64,000 bases of DNA from Agrobacterium sp. AGB01. Its GTDB lineage: Bacteria > Pseudomonadota > Alphaproteobacteria > Rhizobiales > Rhizobiaceae. Location: positions 372,001-436,000 of the forward strand of contig NZ_JACVAB010000003.1 of the NCBI RefSeq assembly GCF_014851585.1, given 5' to 3'. The notes beneath the pieces were generated by a model. That model was not told the origin of the DNA. It did no database searches and worked only from the letters and a program-made list of their open reading frames with translations. Position numbers and translations under genes: made by a program. Positions within the stretch are counted from its first letter, which is position 1. Each line of letters starts with the position of its first letter. Shown here piece after piece: positions 1-8,781 of this stretch.

Positions 1-921
1 CTTGGCATAGATTTCAGAGCCAGTGCCTTCAACCAGTGTGACCGTGCCTTCAATGTTACCGGCAGCAGCCCTGATGTGTTCGGGACGAATGCCGTAAACC
101 AAGTCGCGGCCATGAGCCGAGGCAGCCACGTCCTTCGGCAGTGGCAAGGTCAATCCGTTTTTCGTCCGGAAAATACCTTCCTCGATACGACCATCGATGA
201 AATTCATCGATGGTGAACCGATGAAGCCTGCCACAAAGATATTGGCCGGGCGGTCATAGAGTTCCAGCGGCGCGCCAACCTGTTCGATGTAACCATCATG
301 CAGAACCACGATCTTGTCGGCCATAGTCATGGCTTCAACCTGGTCATGCGTCACATAAATGGTTGTCGTACCAATGCGCTGATGCATCGCCTTGATTTCA
401 CCGCGCATCTGCACGCGCAATTTCGCATCAAGGTTGGAAAGCGGTTCATCGAACAGGAACACCTTGGGATCGCGCACAATGGCACGTCCCATCGCGACGC
501 GTTGGCGCTGGCCGCCAGACAGTTGGCGCGGGTATCTTTCCAGCAATGCGTCGAGGCCAAGAATGGTCGCTGCCCGATGGACCTTTTCCTTGATTTCCGC
601 AGGGCTTGCTTTTTTCAGCTTCAGTGCGAAGCCCATATTTTCGGCCACAGTCATATGCGGATAGAGCGCGTAATTCTGGAACACCATGGCGATATCACGA
701 TCGCGCGCCGGCAGATGCGAAACCTCACGAGAACCGATGTGGATTTCGCCGTCGCTCAATTCTTCAAGTCCGGCAATCATGCGCAGAAGTGTAGATTTTC
801 CGCAGCCCGATGGGCCAACGAGGACAACAAAATCTCCATCCGTGATGTCAACGCTGATGCCGTGAATGACCTTGACGGCGCCATAGTGTTTCTGGACGTT
901 TTGAATACTGACGGGTGCCAT
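1..921 (-). CDS. CUT1 sugar ABC transporter ATPase, UgpC/MalK type (3' end outside window)
   Basis: The reading frame stays open for 307 codons from an ATG at 921 to the window edge, so the C-terminus is missing. It hydrolyses ATP to drive the two permeases encoded just upstream. Walker A (GPSGCGKST) is near residues 36-44. The Q-loop, the signature [14 protein letters not shown], Walker B (VFLFDEP) and the switch histidine (THDQ) follow in order. The region after about residue 235 looks like the regulatory TOBE domain of MalK/UgpC proteins, which normally reach 350-370 residues. It lies 50 nt after the second permease gene, with AGGA about 10 nt before the start. Family is certain; the sugar is not known. 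Confidence 0.93.
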   Translation of the reverse strand, partial: MAPVSIQNVQKHYGAVKVIHGISVDITDGDFVVLVGPSGCGKSTLLRMIAGLEELSDGEIHIGSREVSHLPARDRDIAMVFQNYALYPHMTVAENMGFALKLKKASPAEIKEKVHRAATILGLDALLERYPRQLSGGQRQRVAMGRAIVRDPKVFLFDEPLSNLDAKLRVQMRGEIKAMHQRIGTTTIYVTHDQVEAMTMADKIVVLHDGYIEQVGAPLELYDRPANIFVAGFIGSPSMNFIDGRIEEGIFRTKNGLTLPLPKDVAASAHGRDLVYGIRPEHIRAAAGNIEGTVTLVEGTGSEIYAK

Positions 922-971
922 ATGTGTATATTCCTGTCGAAAATCGTTTCGTGAACGGGCGTTTAGCCCGC

Positions 972-1793
972 TTAACCGCCCTTGACCGCGCCTGCCGTCA
1001 AACCTGCGACAATCTGCTTTTGTGCAAACATTGTCAGCAGAAGAACTGGCAGGGTCACAATCAGCGCAGCCGCTGCAAGTGGTCCCCAACTGACCTGTTC
1101 AAAGGACAGCATGTTGTAAACGGCAACCGGCAAAGTACGGGTCTCACGGCTGGCAAGGACAATACCGAAGACGAAATTGTTCCATGAGAAGATCAGCGCC
1201 AGAATGAACGACACCACGATACCCGGCTTGGCAATCGGCAAGGCAACCAGACGGAACACCTGCCATGAACTTGCGCCGTCAATGCTGGCTGCCTCTTCCA
1301 ACTCCATGGGCGTCGTTTCGAAGTAACCAATCATGATCCAGACCACGATTGGCACAGTTACCACCAGGTGAATGATGATCTGCGGCCATAGGGTACCCAG
1401 CAGGTTTAGCCATTGGAACAGCAGGAACAGCGGAATGAGGAACGAAAGGCCGGGTGTCATACGGGCGATCATGATGACAACCGCCGATTTTTCCGCCTTC
1501 AACCGGGCAATGCCGTAACCGGCAGGCACACCGATGAGCAGTGCCAAGATTGTCGCAGCACCCGTCACCAACACGGAATTCCAGAAATACAGCAGGAAGT
1601 TATTCTCTTCAAAAACCTTGGCATAGTTCGACCAGGCGATGTTTTCAGGAATGAGAATGGGCGGGTATGCGCCGTTGTCGATTTCATATTTAAGTGACAG
1701 CGATATCATCCAAAGAAAGAACAGGATGACAGGCGACACCATCACAACGGCCACGAATAACATGCCGATGCTGTCGAGTGTTTTGCGTCTCAT
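972..1793 (-). CDS. CUT1 sugar ABC transporter inner-membrane permease (MalG/UgpE-like)
   Basis: A 273-residue integral membrane protein with about six hydrophobic segments. The EAA loop, the contact site for the ATPase, reads [21 protein letters not shown] near residues 163-183. Length and loop spacing fit the MalG-side permease of CUT1 importers. Its start codon shares one base with the stop of the upstream permease gene (TGATG), so the two are probably translated together as the two halves of one channel. The substrate cannot be told from the sequence; the operon partner, a DapA-family lyase, points to a sugar acid or amino-sugar-like compound, which is inference. Confidence 0.92.
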   Translation of the reverse strand: MRRKTLDSIGMLFVAVVMVSPVILFFLWMISLSLKYEIDNGAYPPILIPENIAWSNYAKVFEENNFLLYFWNSVLVTGAATILALLIGVPAGYGIARLKAEKSAVVIMIARMTPGLSFLIPLFLLFQWLNLLGTLWPQIIIHLVVTVPIVVWIMIGYFETTPMELEEAASIDGASSWQVFRLVALPIAKPGIVVSFILALIFSWNNFVFGIVLASRETRTLPVAVYNMLSFEQVSWGPLAAAALIVTLPVLLLTMFAQKQIVAGLTAGAVKGG

Positions 1794-2731
1794 CAGCGTC
1801 CCTCCGCATTAGACCAGTTTGCACGCTGGCGTGCCATCAGAAGCACAAAGGAAAGCGCGATAATGACTAAGAAGAAAACCACTGCCATGGCAGAGCCGTA
1901 ACCAATGTCGTAATAAGCAAAGGCCGTGTTGTAGAGATATATGTTGATCGTTTCTGACGCCGTGCCCGGACCACCCTGCGTCATTGCATAGATGATGTCG
2001 AAGCTTTTCACGGCATCGATCGAGCGGATGATAACAGCGATAATCAGGAACGGCGCGATCATCGGCAATGTCAGAAAACGGAACTTCTGCCACGCGTTTG
2101 CGCCATCGATTTCAGCGCTCTCATAGGGCTCGCGCGGCACGGCCGCCAAACCACCAAGCACAATCAGCATAACCAGCGGTGTCCACTGCCATGTTTCTAC
2201 AAGCACCAGCGAAGGAATAACCGTCGACTGGTTATAGATCCATTCCTGAGCACCAATACCGATGAAGGACAGAAGATAATTGAGTACACCAAGCTGTGGG
2301 TGGAACATCATTGTCCACACCAGCGCCACAGCAACCGGTGTTGCCATCATCGGCATGACGAACACACCGCGAAGGAACCCACGCAGCGGGAATTTGGCAT
2401 CGAATACAAGAGCCGCAAGTGTGCCGAGAAACAGCGGTAAAACGACAGAAAGCACGGTGTAGACCGTCGTATGCCACAAGGATTCCCAGAAGCGCATATC
2501 CTGGGCCAGCCGCACATAATTGGCAAAACCGGCAAAGACCCGTTCCTGGCCCAGTGTCCAGCTATTAACGCTCATCCACAAGGTGAAGGCCCAGGGAAAA
2601 ACAATCACGGCCGCAACGACCACGAGGGCGGGAAGAACGAAAGGCCAGTAATTGGGAGCAAGCCCTGAAGGCTTGCTCTTTTTTACCTGTTTGCCTTGCG
2701 TCATCGTATTATCGATGCTCACGGCTGTCAT
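1793..2731 (-). CDS. CUT1 sugar ABC transporter inner-membrane permease (MalF/UgpA-like)
   Basis: A 312-residue membrane protein with a cytoplasmic N-terminal tail of about 30 residues, then about six membrane segments. The EAA loop (YESAEIDGANAWQKFRFLTLP) is near residues 203-223. This is the MalF/UgpA-side permease and pairs with the product of the next gene. Its start overlaps the stop of the binding-protein gene by 4 nt (ATGA, 2728-2731), and its stop overlaps the next permease start by one base. The binding protein, both permeases and the ATPase therefore form one tightly packed transcription unit. Confidence 0.92.
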   Translation of the reverse strand: MTAVSIDNTMTQGKQVKKSKPSGLAPNYWPFVLPALVVVAAVIVFPWAFTLWMSVNSWTLGQERVFAGFANYVRLAQDMRFWESLWHTTVYTVLSVVLPLFLGTLAALVFDAKFPLRGFLRGVFVMPMMATPVAVALVWTMMFHPQLGVLNYLLSFIGIGAQEWIYNQSTVIPSLVLVETWQWTPLVMLIVLGGLAAVPREPYESAEIDGANAWQKFRFLTLPMIAPFLIIAVIIRSIDAVKSFDIIYAMTQGGPGTASETINIYLYNTAFAYYDIGYGSAMAVVFFLVIIALSFVLLMARQRANWSNAEGR

Positions 2732-4062
2732 TGCCCCTCGCTACGTGCCAGTACGGGTTCAAACTGGGCTGTTGCGTTCTTCAGTTCAGTTGCTGGATCA
2801 GCGCCGCCAATCATGTTGGTGAGCGCAACACCGTAGATGTCGCGGAATTCCGTCACCGGAATGATAACCGGCAGAGCCAGCTTGGATACCTTGCCCGAGC
2901 CGGAAACAGCATCAAGCCAAGCACTTGGCATTTTCACGCCTTCACGCACCTTGGCATCTTCAAGAATGGACTGGCGGAACGGTACACCGGCGCCGGCCTG
3001 TAGCAGGCGGGCACCCATTTCATGCGAAATCGCCCATTGGCAGAACAGGTAAGCTGCTTCTTTTTTGGTGCTGGCCTCGGTCACGCCAAGACCATCACCG
3101 AAGGTACCGGCAGCCTGTGTCGCCGGTCCCTTTGGCATGACACCATAACCGACCTTGCCAACAACACGGGACTTCTGCGGATCTTCAATTGGCGGTGCAA
3201 AACCAACGCCGTCGAACCACATGCCGACCTTGCCCTGCAGGAAGGCCGACTGTGCTTCCGCCCAATTGAAGCCGGATATACCAGGAGGTGCCGCCTTGGT
3301 CATCAGACGCTGATAGAGCGTTGCCGCCTCGACCGCTTCTTTGGAGGTCGTCTGCAGTTTTCCATCAGCATCAATAGGACCGGAACCGTAGCCCAGCAAC
3401 AGCGACGTCCAGACCGGCGTGTTGGCGTTTTTCAGACCGCGCGCAACGAAACCATAAGTGTTTGTCGATGGGTCAGTGATCTTTTCAGCAGCATCGACCA
3501 GTTCCTCAAAGGTCGTCGGATAGGAAAGCCCCTTCTGCTCGAACAATTCCTTGTTCCAATAGACAATCCAGTAATCCACCGAGAATGGCAGCGAACGCAG
3601 GACCCCGTTGGAATCCTTGGCAAACAACATGCCGGCCTCAGCAAAATCGCTTTCCACAAGTGATGGATCGGTCAGCGACGGATCCTTCAGGAAACCGCTT
3701 ATATCAGCCAACCAGCCGCCCTTTTCGAACTGGCGCTTCTGAACGTGGTAGCTGAGGTGCACAACGTCGAAGCTTGGCTTACCTGTGCTGAGCTCGATAA
3801 CCGTCTTCTGGCGCTGCTGTTGCTCAGGTGTGGCTTCAGCATTGACCTTGATGCCGGTGAGCTCTTCAAATTCCTTGAGATGCTTGATCAACGTCTCACT
3901 GCGTGGGCTTTTGACGAGATTAACTTCCAGCGTGGTGCCAGAGAACTTCTTCCAGTCCACTGCAGCCGATGCTGTGCGTGCGCCAAGCAGGGCTGCACTA
4001 CCAAAGGCAGCACTTGCCGCCAAAAACGTACGGCGGGTTGGTCTCAATAATGACGATGTCAT
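2728..4062 (-). CDS. Extracellular sugar-binding protein of CUT1 ABC transporter, Tat signal
   Basis: A 444-residue periplasmic solute-binding protein (SBP family 1, MalE/UgpB type). I start it at the ATG at 4062, which has AGGAGG just upstream; an in-frame extension to 4101 has no such site and would bury the signal. The N-terminus carries a twin-arginine motif (TRRTFLAAS) and a hydrophobic stretch ending near GARTASA, so the protein is probably exported folded through the Tat system. It delivers the substrate to the permeases encoded downstream with a 4-nt overlap. The 78-nt gap to the preceding GntR gene could hold a secondary promoter. Ligand unknown. Confidence 0.92.
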   Translation of the reverse strand: MTSSLLRPTRRTFLAASAAFGSAALLGARTASAAVDWKKFSGTTLEVNLVKSPRSETLIKHLKEFEELTGIKVNAEATPEQQQRQKTVIELSTGKPSFDVVHLSYHVQKRQFEKGGWLADISGFLKDPSLTDPSLVESDFAEAGMLFAKDSNGVLRSLPFSVDYWIVYWNKELFEQKGLSYPTTFEELVDAAEKITDPSTNTYGFVARGLKNANTPVWTSLLLGYGSGPIDADGKLQTTSKEAVEAATLYQRLMTKAAPPGISGFNWAEAQSAFLQGKVGMWFDGVGFAPPIEDPQKSRVVGKVGYGVMPKGPATQAAGTFGDGLGVTEASTKKEAAYLFCQWAISHEMGARLLQAGAGVPFRQSILEDAKVREGVKMPSAWLDAVSGSGKVSKLALPVIIPVTEFRDIYGVALTNMIGGADPATELKNATAQFEPVLARSEGQ

Positions 4063-4140
4063 GCCAGTCCTCCTCTTATTCGCCGTACAACTCCTCCGCA
4101 CGGCTTGCTTCTCATACCCTACAGGCCTGTTAAGCCCTGA

Positions 4141-4800
4141 TTATATTGCCAGTGAACGGTCCCTCGCATTGTTGATATGCGCGGTCAGGTTCTGCACCGC
4201 CTCTTGGGCATTGCGCTTTTCTATTGCTTCAAGCACGGCCAGATGTTCCCCCATAACCGGCCCGACACGTCCATCGATACGGAAACGCTCCTGATTGATG
4301 AGGCGCATCTTGATCGAATTGACACGGTAAGCATTCGAGATGATCGAGTTGCCCATCGCATCCACAAAGGCATTATGCATGCCCCAATCCGTTGCCTGCG
4401 CTCGCTGTTCCAGCTCGGCAGACGCGCCCTTTTCCTGAAGTTCCGCCGCAATATCACGATGCAGCTTCAGCAAATTCTGAACGGCTTCATCGCTGGCAGA
4501 ATGCGTAAACAGTACCACGGCCTCGCGCTCCAGCAGAATTCTGAACTGGAAGGCCTCACGGATGAGGTTGATATCGATATGGGCAATCTGCAGTCCACGT
4601 TGCGGAACGGTTTTTATCAAACCTTCCGCCTCAAGCCGTGGAATAAGTTCGCGGATCGCTCCCAACGTCAATCCCGTCAGGCCAACAAGTTGCCGTTGCG
4701 AGATGAACTGCCCCGGGCGGACGTCACGAGCGAGCAGATGGCGCGTGAAGCTCTCATACGCCTTTTCTCTCAGAGTGATCTGCTCGCCGGTTTCGTCCAT
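4141..4800 (-). CDS. GntR-family (FCD) transcriptional regulator of the adjacent sugar operon
   Basis: A 219-residue DNA-binding regulator. The N-terminal winged helix-turn-helix spans about residues 10-75 (QISQRQLVGLTGLTLGAIRELIPRLEAEGLI), and the C-terminal all-helical FCD effector domain carries family-type residues (RxLLE, H, HxxxVDAMGN). The ATG has AGAGGA upstream. The gene lies between the DapA-like gene (24-nt gap) and the transporter genes on the same strand, so it most likely controls this operon in response to the imported compound or its acid derivative. The proposed operator is described under the promoter at 5738-5772. Effector unknown. Confidence 0.9.
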   Translation of the reverse strand: MDETGEQITLREKAYESFTRHLLARDVRPGQFISQRQLVGLTGLTLGAIRELIPRLEAEGLIKTVPQRGLQIAHIDINLIREAFQFRILLEREAVVLFTHSASDEAVQNLLKLHRDIAAELQEKGASAELEQRAQATDWGMHNAFVDAMGNSIISNAYRVNSIKMRLINQERFRIDGRVGPVMGEHLAVLEAIEKRNAQEAVQNLTAHINNARDRSLAI

Positions 4801-4824
4801 GCAATCCTCTAACCTTACCGTAAA

Positions 4825-5709
4825 TCAAGCTGCTTTTGATGAAAAAAGTCCATCAAAAACCTGCGCGATCTTCTCCCGCGCCTCGGATGGAATCGTTACT
4901 AGTGGCGGCCTTACATTGTGCCATACCGCGTCACCCGTCGTGCGGGCAACCAGTACTTTCACCGCAGGCGTGACCGGATACTTCAAAATTTCCACAACGA
5001 GATCAACGACGCGCTGATCTTCCTTGCCATCGACGGCCATGGCGCGAATTTCCTGCGGAATGACATTTGCCATGCCCGAAATCGCACCCTTGCCACCAAG
5101 GCGCGTGCCCTGGGCAAGATGTCGCTCATCACCGATCAGAATGATCAGGTCTGCATGTTCTTTCAAAAGACGCTCGGTATGTGCCCAGTCACCACCGGAA
5201 TCCTTTACACCGGTCACGACGCCCGGAAACGCCTTGCGCAACCGGCCAACCAGCTCGACCGAAAGCTTCACCATCGTTACCGATGGAATGTTGTAAACGA
5301 TAACGTCCCTTGCTTTGCTGCCACGCTGTTCGAATACCATTGAGAACCACTCAAACAGGCCGTCGTCAGACACGTTCTTGAAGTAGGATGGCGGCGCCAA
5401 CAACACATTGCGCGCACCGGCATCCAGAGCCTGCGCCGACTGATCCGCTGCATCTTCTGCAGAATCAACCAGCACGCCTGCTACGAACTGACGGCCAGAA
5501 ATGCCCGCTTCTGCAAACGCTTTAAGGACTGCACCGCGTTCGCGGCTGCCGATTGAACTTCCCTCACCCGTTGTGCCGAACAGCGTTACACTGTCGCAGC
5601 CGGAAGCCAGGCAGTTCTTGGCGTGCTGCGTCATGGTTGCGAAAGCAATGTTGCCTGCTTCATCAAAAGGCGTCGTGAGAGCCGCCGAAAGGCCGAAAGC
5701 TGTTGTCAA
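4825..5709 (-). CDS. DapA/NanA-superfamily lyase (Schiff-base aldolase or dehydratase)
   Basis: A 294-residue TIM-barrel protein of the dihydrodipicolinate synthase/N-acetylneuraminate lyase superfamily. The hallmark GTTGE is at residues 45-49, the catalytic tyrosine in YNIP is Tyr139, and the Schiff-base lysine is Lys169 (GVKDSG). I use a TTG start at 5709 because GGAGGAG lies 7-8 nt before it and the protein then has the usual family length; a longer frame to 5802 adds 31 residues unlike the family. As first gene of a sugar-uptake operon it probably cleaves or dehydrates a keto-acid sugar rather than making lysine precursor. Exact substrate unknown. Confidence 0.88.
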   Translation of the reverse strand: MTTAFGLSAALTTPFDEAGNIAFATMTQHAKNCLASGCDSVTLFGTTGEGSSIGSRERGAVLKAFAEAGISGRQFVAGVLVDSAEDAADQSAQALDAGARNVLLAPPSYFKNVSDDGLFEWFSMVFEQRGSKARDVIVYNIPSVTMVKLSVELVGRLRKAFPGVVTGVKDSGGDWAHTERLLKEHADLIILIGDERHLAQGTRLGGKGAISGMANVIPQEIRAMAVDGKEDQRVVDLVVEILKYPVTPAVKVLVARTTGDAVWHNVRPPLVTIPSEAREKIAQVFDGLFSSKAA

Positions 5710-5737
5710 TTGAATGCTCCTCCAGTCTGATAGCAGC

Positions 5738-5772
5738 AATATATTCAGGTAACATGTCAGTTGTAAACACAA
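5738..5772 (-). promoter_or_regulatory. Probable promoter and GntR operator for the DapA-transporter operon
   Basis: On the minus strand TTTACA (5762-5767) is followed after 18 nt by TATATT (5738-5743), a good sigma-70 pair 28 nt before the TTG start. The -35 box lies within TTGTAAACACAA (5761-5772, plus strand), whose outer TTGT/ACAA arms are inverted repeats in the style of GntR/FCD operators. Binding there would block RNA polymerase. This is inferred from pattern only. Confidence 0.45.
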
Positions 5773-5967
5773 TAATTGTTTGCCTGTGGACGAATGATAC
5801 AACAGGCATTTTCCGAATAGGAAATTATTCGTTACCGGTTGTTTATGTTTCTATTTTCAGCGCAGATAATTAATGCGATGCTGCAATATCTCTGGCGCAG
5901 ACGAGCTGTGGCCAATCATAAAGGCGCAATTAAATTGATGTGGTTTCCTCATTTCGACGTAACGCAC

Positions 5968-6633
5968 ATGATAGTGGAAAGCCCGGTCAAGCTGTCCAAG
6001 CTTGCTGTCGCCGCATTGATTTGGGGTTGCGCCATGATAGCGCCAACACAGGCCGAGGATAACTCCAAGCCACTGCGGATCGTTTCATTTGGAACATCCC
6101 TGACCAATCAGGGTGGTTGGCAGGTGCCGCTGCAGACCTCGCTCGCCTCATGCCTCAACCGGCAAGTTGAAGTGCTCAAGGTTGCTCAAAGCGGCGGCAC
6201 ATCAGACTGGGCAGTTTCGCATGTCGATGATGTTGTCCGACTTGCACCAGATATTGTGTTGATTGAGTTTTATGCCAATGACGCTGCCATCAACCGTTTG
6301 ATGACGCGCGATCGCAGCCGCACAAACATCGCACTTATTTTTGATCGTTTCAAAAAAGAACTGCCAGAGACCCGGGTGATCATGACACGCATGAACCCGG
6401 TTTACGGAATGCGCGGATCGATGCGCCCATTACTCGAGTGGTACATCGACATGCAACGCAACGAGGCACTTGCCCGCGGTTATGAATATGTCGACTATTA
6501 TCCCGGCTGGTCCAAAATGACAAAAAATGAGCTGGAATCCGCCATTCCTGACGGATTGCACCCCCGACCCGAAGCCGCTGCCCGTATCGTCACGTCGATC
6601 ATGACGCCTTATCTTTGTAAGGGAAATGGCTAA
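5968..6633 (+). CDS. Exported SGNH/GDSL-type esterase or acetylhydrolase
   Basis: From the ATG at 5968 the protein has 221 residues, with a signal peptide (basic KLSK, hydrophobic AVAALIWGCAMIAP, cleavage near TQA-ED). The mature part begins with block I of SGNH hydrolases (RIVSFGTSLT, nucleophile in GTS). It has a block III asparagine (FYANDA) and a block V DGLHP with the catalytic Asp and His. It should deacylate an ester in the periplasm, perhaps on a carbohydrate. No strong ribosome site marks the start; an upstream ATG at 5938 is possible. It is transcribed alone, towards tctA, and shares a terminator hairpin with it. Confidence 0.75.
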   Translation: MIVESPVKLSKLAVAALIWGCAMIAPTQAEDNSKPLRIVSFGTSLTNQGGWQVPLQTSLASCLNRQVEVLKVAQSGGTSDWAVSHVDDVVRLAPDIVLIEFYANDAAINRLMTRDRSRTNIALIFDRFKKELPETRVIMTRMNPVYGMRGSMRPLLEWYIDMQRNEALARGYEYVDYYPGWSKMTKNELESAIPDGLHPRPEAAARIVTSIMTPYLCKGNG

Positions 6634-6649
6634 AAGCCATTTCCCTTAC
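6617..6649. terminator. Bidirectional hairpin between SGNH hydrolase and tctA
   Basis: A perfect 15-bp stem (6617-6631 with 6635-6649) closes a 3-nt AAA loop. It contains the last codons and stop of the hydrolase gene and the stop of tctA (6646-6648). There is no long T tract, so termination may be partly by mRNA structure and 3'-end protection. Confidence 0.65.
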
Positions 6650-8148
6650 ATCACCTGACCGGCCAAGGCCTTTGGTTTAAACGTCTTCCGCGCTGCTCCA
6701 AAGATGAACAGTCCCCAGACCGCAATGGAAGCGACGCCCAGAACGGCAGCGATGGGTCGTTCAAAAAGCCCAAACACATTGCCATTGGTGATGATCATTG
6801 ACGTCGTGAAGTTCTGTTCGACCAGAGGGCCAAGAACGATACCCAGGATAACCGGCGCCATGGCAAAGCCGGACTTCTCCATGAAGAACGCCATCACACC
6901 CAACACCAGCATGACCGTTACACCAAACATCGTGTTGTTGATGGAGTAGGATCCAACCACGCAGAACAACAGAATTGCCGCATTCAGCAATGCGCGTGGC
7001 ACTTCGAATATCCACCGCGCTGAACGAGCGGCAACATATCCAAGCGGCAACATCAGAATATTGGCAATCACAAACACCAGCATGACCGCGTAGAAGTTCT
7101 GCGGATTAGTGGTCAGCAACTGCGGTCCTGGCTCCATGCCCTTCATGACTAGTACACCAACGGCGATCGCTGTCACGGCATCACCGGGAATACCGAAAAC
7201 CATGGCCGGAATCCATGAGGCACTGAGCGCCGCATTGTTGGTAGCACCCGCCTCGACAAGGCCTTCCGGATGGCCCTTACCAAACAGCTCGGGGTTTTTG
7301 GAGGTTTTCTTGGCCAGTGAATAGGTTACCCAGGCAGCAAGATCGCCGCCGACACCCGGCAAAGCGCCGATAAGACTACCGATGATTGAACCGCGAACCT
7401 GATTTTTGCGATATTTCCACAGGCAGGCCATAACGCCCTTGAACGGGTTGCGCACATTGGCCTGCGGAATGTCCAGCCTGAAGCGACGCCCAGTACGCAT
7501 GACTTCCGCCAAGGCAAACATACCAATCATCGCCGGAATGAAACTGATTCCACCTGTCAGTTCAGACACACCAAATGTAAAACGTGGCGTGCCGGTCAGC
7601 GGATCAACACCGACTTGCGAAATCATCAGACCGAGAAGCAATGAAAGAGCGCCTTTAGCAACGCCACCGGAGGAAATCAGAGCAGCACAGCTCAGGCCGA
7701 GTACCGCCAGCCAGAAATATTCAAAGCTGGAAAAACCAAGTGCAAACTTTGCCAAAGCTGGCGCGGTGAACATCAGGAATACAAAGCCGAACAGGCCGCC
7801 GAGGACCGAGCCGATAACGCCGATACCAATCGCAAGTCCCGCCTGTCCCTTCTGGGCCATGCGATAGGAATCTTCGACGTATGCGGCAGAGGCGGGAGTG
7901 CCTGGAATGCGAAGCAGCGTCCCGGGTAAATCGCCAGCGGTGATTGCCATCGCTGTTGAGGAAATAATGGCCGCAATGGCCGGTATTGGTGACATGTAAA
8001 AGGTCAACGGCACCAGCAGGGCGGTTGCCATTGTCGCCGTCAGACCGGGAAGTGCGCCGACAAAGAGGCCGAATATCGACGAGGCGACGATGACAAGCAA
8101 CGTCTCAAGATTGAAGACGAGAAAATAGGCATCAATAAATGCATTCAT
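6646..8148 (-). CDS. tctA: Tripartite tricarboxylate transporter large membrane subunit TctA
   Basis: A 500-residue membrane protein with about 11-12 hydrophobic segments, the typical TctA length. It shows the repeated glycine-proline motifs of the family (GLFVGALPGLTATMATALL near residue 25, GSLIGALPGVGGDLAAW near 260, TNNAALSASWIPAMVFGIPG near 305). It is the transport channel of a secondary carboxylate importer that works with TctB and the periplasmic TctC. It starts 3 nt after the tctB stop. The likely substrate is a carboxylic acid handled by the RraA-like aldolase and SDR enzyme upstream, not necessarily citrate. Confidence 0.95.
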   Translation of the reverse strand: MNAFIDAYFLVFNLETLLVIVASSIFGLFVGALPGLTATMATALLVPLTFYMSPIPAIAAIISSTAMAITAGDLPGTLLRIPGTPASAAYVEDSYRMAQKGQAGLAIGIGVIGSVLGGLFGFVFLMFTAPALAKFALGFSSFEYFWLAVLGLSCAALISSGGVAKGALSLLLGLMISQVGVDPLTGTPRFTFGVSELTGGISFIPAMIGMFALAEVMRTGRRFRLDIPQANVRNPFKGVMACLWKYRKNQVRGSIIGSLIGALPGVGGDLAAWVTYSLAKKTSKNPELFGKGHPEGLVEAGATNNAALSASWIPAMVFGIPGDAVTAIAVGVLVMKGMEPGPQLLTTNPQNFYAVMLVFVIANILMLPLGYVAARSARWIFEVPRALLNAAILLFCVVGSYSINNTMFGVTVMLVLGVMAFFMEKSGFAMAPVILGIVLGPLVEQNFTTSMIITNGNVFGLFERPIAAVLGVASIAVWGLFIFGAARKTFKPKALAGQVM

Positions 8149-8151
8149 GGC

Positions 8152-8646
8152 TCAACCCCACATCGCGACCGGCACCGGCACACGTAATCCATAAACAAAC
8201 AGCGCATAGGTCAGTCCGGTCATGACCACTGCGAAAATGATCGCCTGCAACCATCCGCCGCCACCCAGCATCACCATCGCAAAAACGAAAATGGAGGCTG
8301 TGATGAGAAACCCGAGAACAGGCATAAGCAGGATCAATGCAAGGATCGCTAACAACAACAGCGGGTTATAAAGCCGGTCGATGAGAGTTATCGGTCCACC
8401 GTCATCTTCGGCTGGTTCGTCCACGGCCAGCTCATCAGAAGCATCCGTGCCACGTCCCATCCACGTCTGGGCAAGCATAACAAGGCCAAAGAACAGCATA
8501 CCGGCACCGGTAATGGCCGGAAATAAACCAGGTCCAACCGCCATGCCCGGCATGGCTTTCAGCTCCATGGAGCCGACGAGCACATAGGCACCAACCAGCG
8601 CAAACAGAACGGATATTACAAGATCAAGTCGATTGACCGTCGTCAT
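8152..8646 (-). CDS. tctB: Tripartite tricarboxylate transporter small membrane subunit TctB
   Basis: A 164-residue protein with four predicted membrane segments and an acidic cytoplasmic loop (DELAVDEPAEDDGG) in the middle, the usual TctB build. I start it at the ATG at 8646, preceded by AGAAGGAGA; a longer frame to 8688 adds a charged leader without a ribosome site. TctB is poorly conserved and identified here by topology and by its place between tctC and tctA. It assists TctA in the inner membrane. A 135-nt gap containing a strong hairpin separates it from tctC. Confidence 0.88.
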   Translation of the reverse strand: MTTVNRLDLVISVLFALVGAYVLVGSMELKAMPGMAVGPGLFPAITGAGMLFFGLVMLAQTWMGRGTDASDELAVDEPAEDDGGPITLIDRLYNPLLLLAILALILLMPVLGFLITASIFVFAMVMLGGGGWLQAIIFAVVMTGLTYALFVYGLRVPVPVAMWG

Positions 8647-8739
8647 ACGCGGTCTCCTTCTGCAAGTGTTCGCAGGGACAGTCGGCATAGCAACGCGTGA
8701 TGCTGAACACTGTCAGCGTTCCCATGACGTATCGTTTTA

Positions 8740-8771
8740 AGAGAAGATGAGCGGCCGACTTCCGGCCGCTC
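8740..8771 (-). terminator. Intercistronic hairpin between tctC and tctB
   Basis: Arms GAGCGGCCG (8749-8757) and CGGCCGCTC (8763-8771) form a 9-bp GC-rich stem with a 5-nt loop. On the transcribed strand it is followed by a T-rich stretch (ATCTTCTCTT), so it may be a leaky terminator or a 3' stabiliser that leaves more tctC than tctBA mRNA. Confidence 0.55.
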
Positions 8772-8781
8772 GTAAACCCGA

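Noticed and set aside
298..954. 218-codon plus-strand frame opposite the left-edge ATPase gene
   Set aside because: It is antisense to a frame with complete ABC ATPase motifs and has no recognisable domain or ribosome site.
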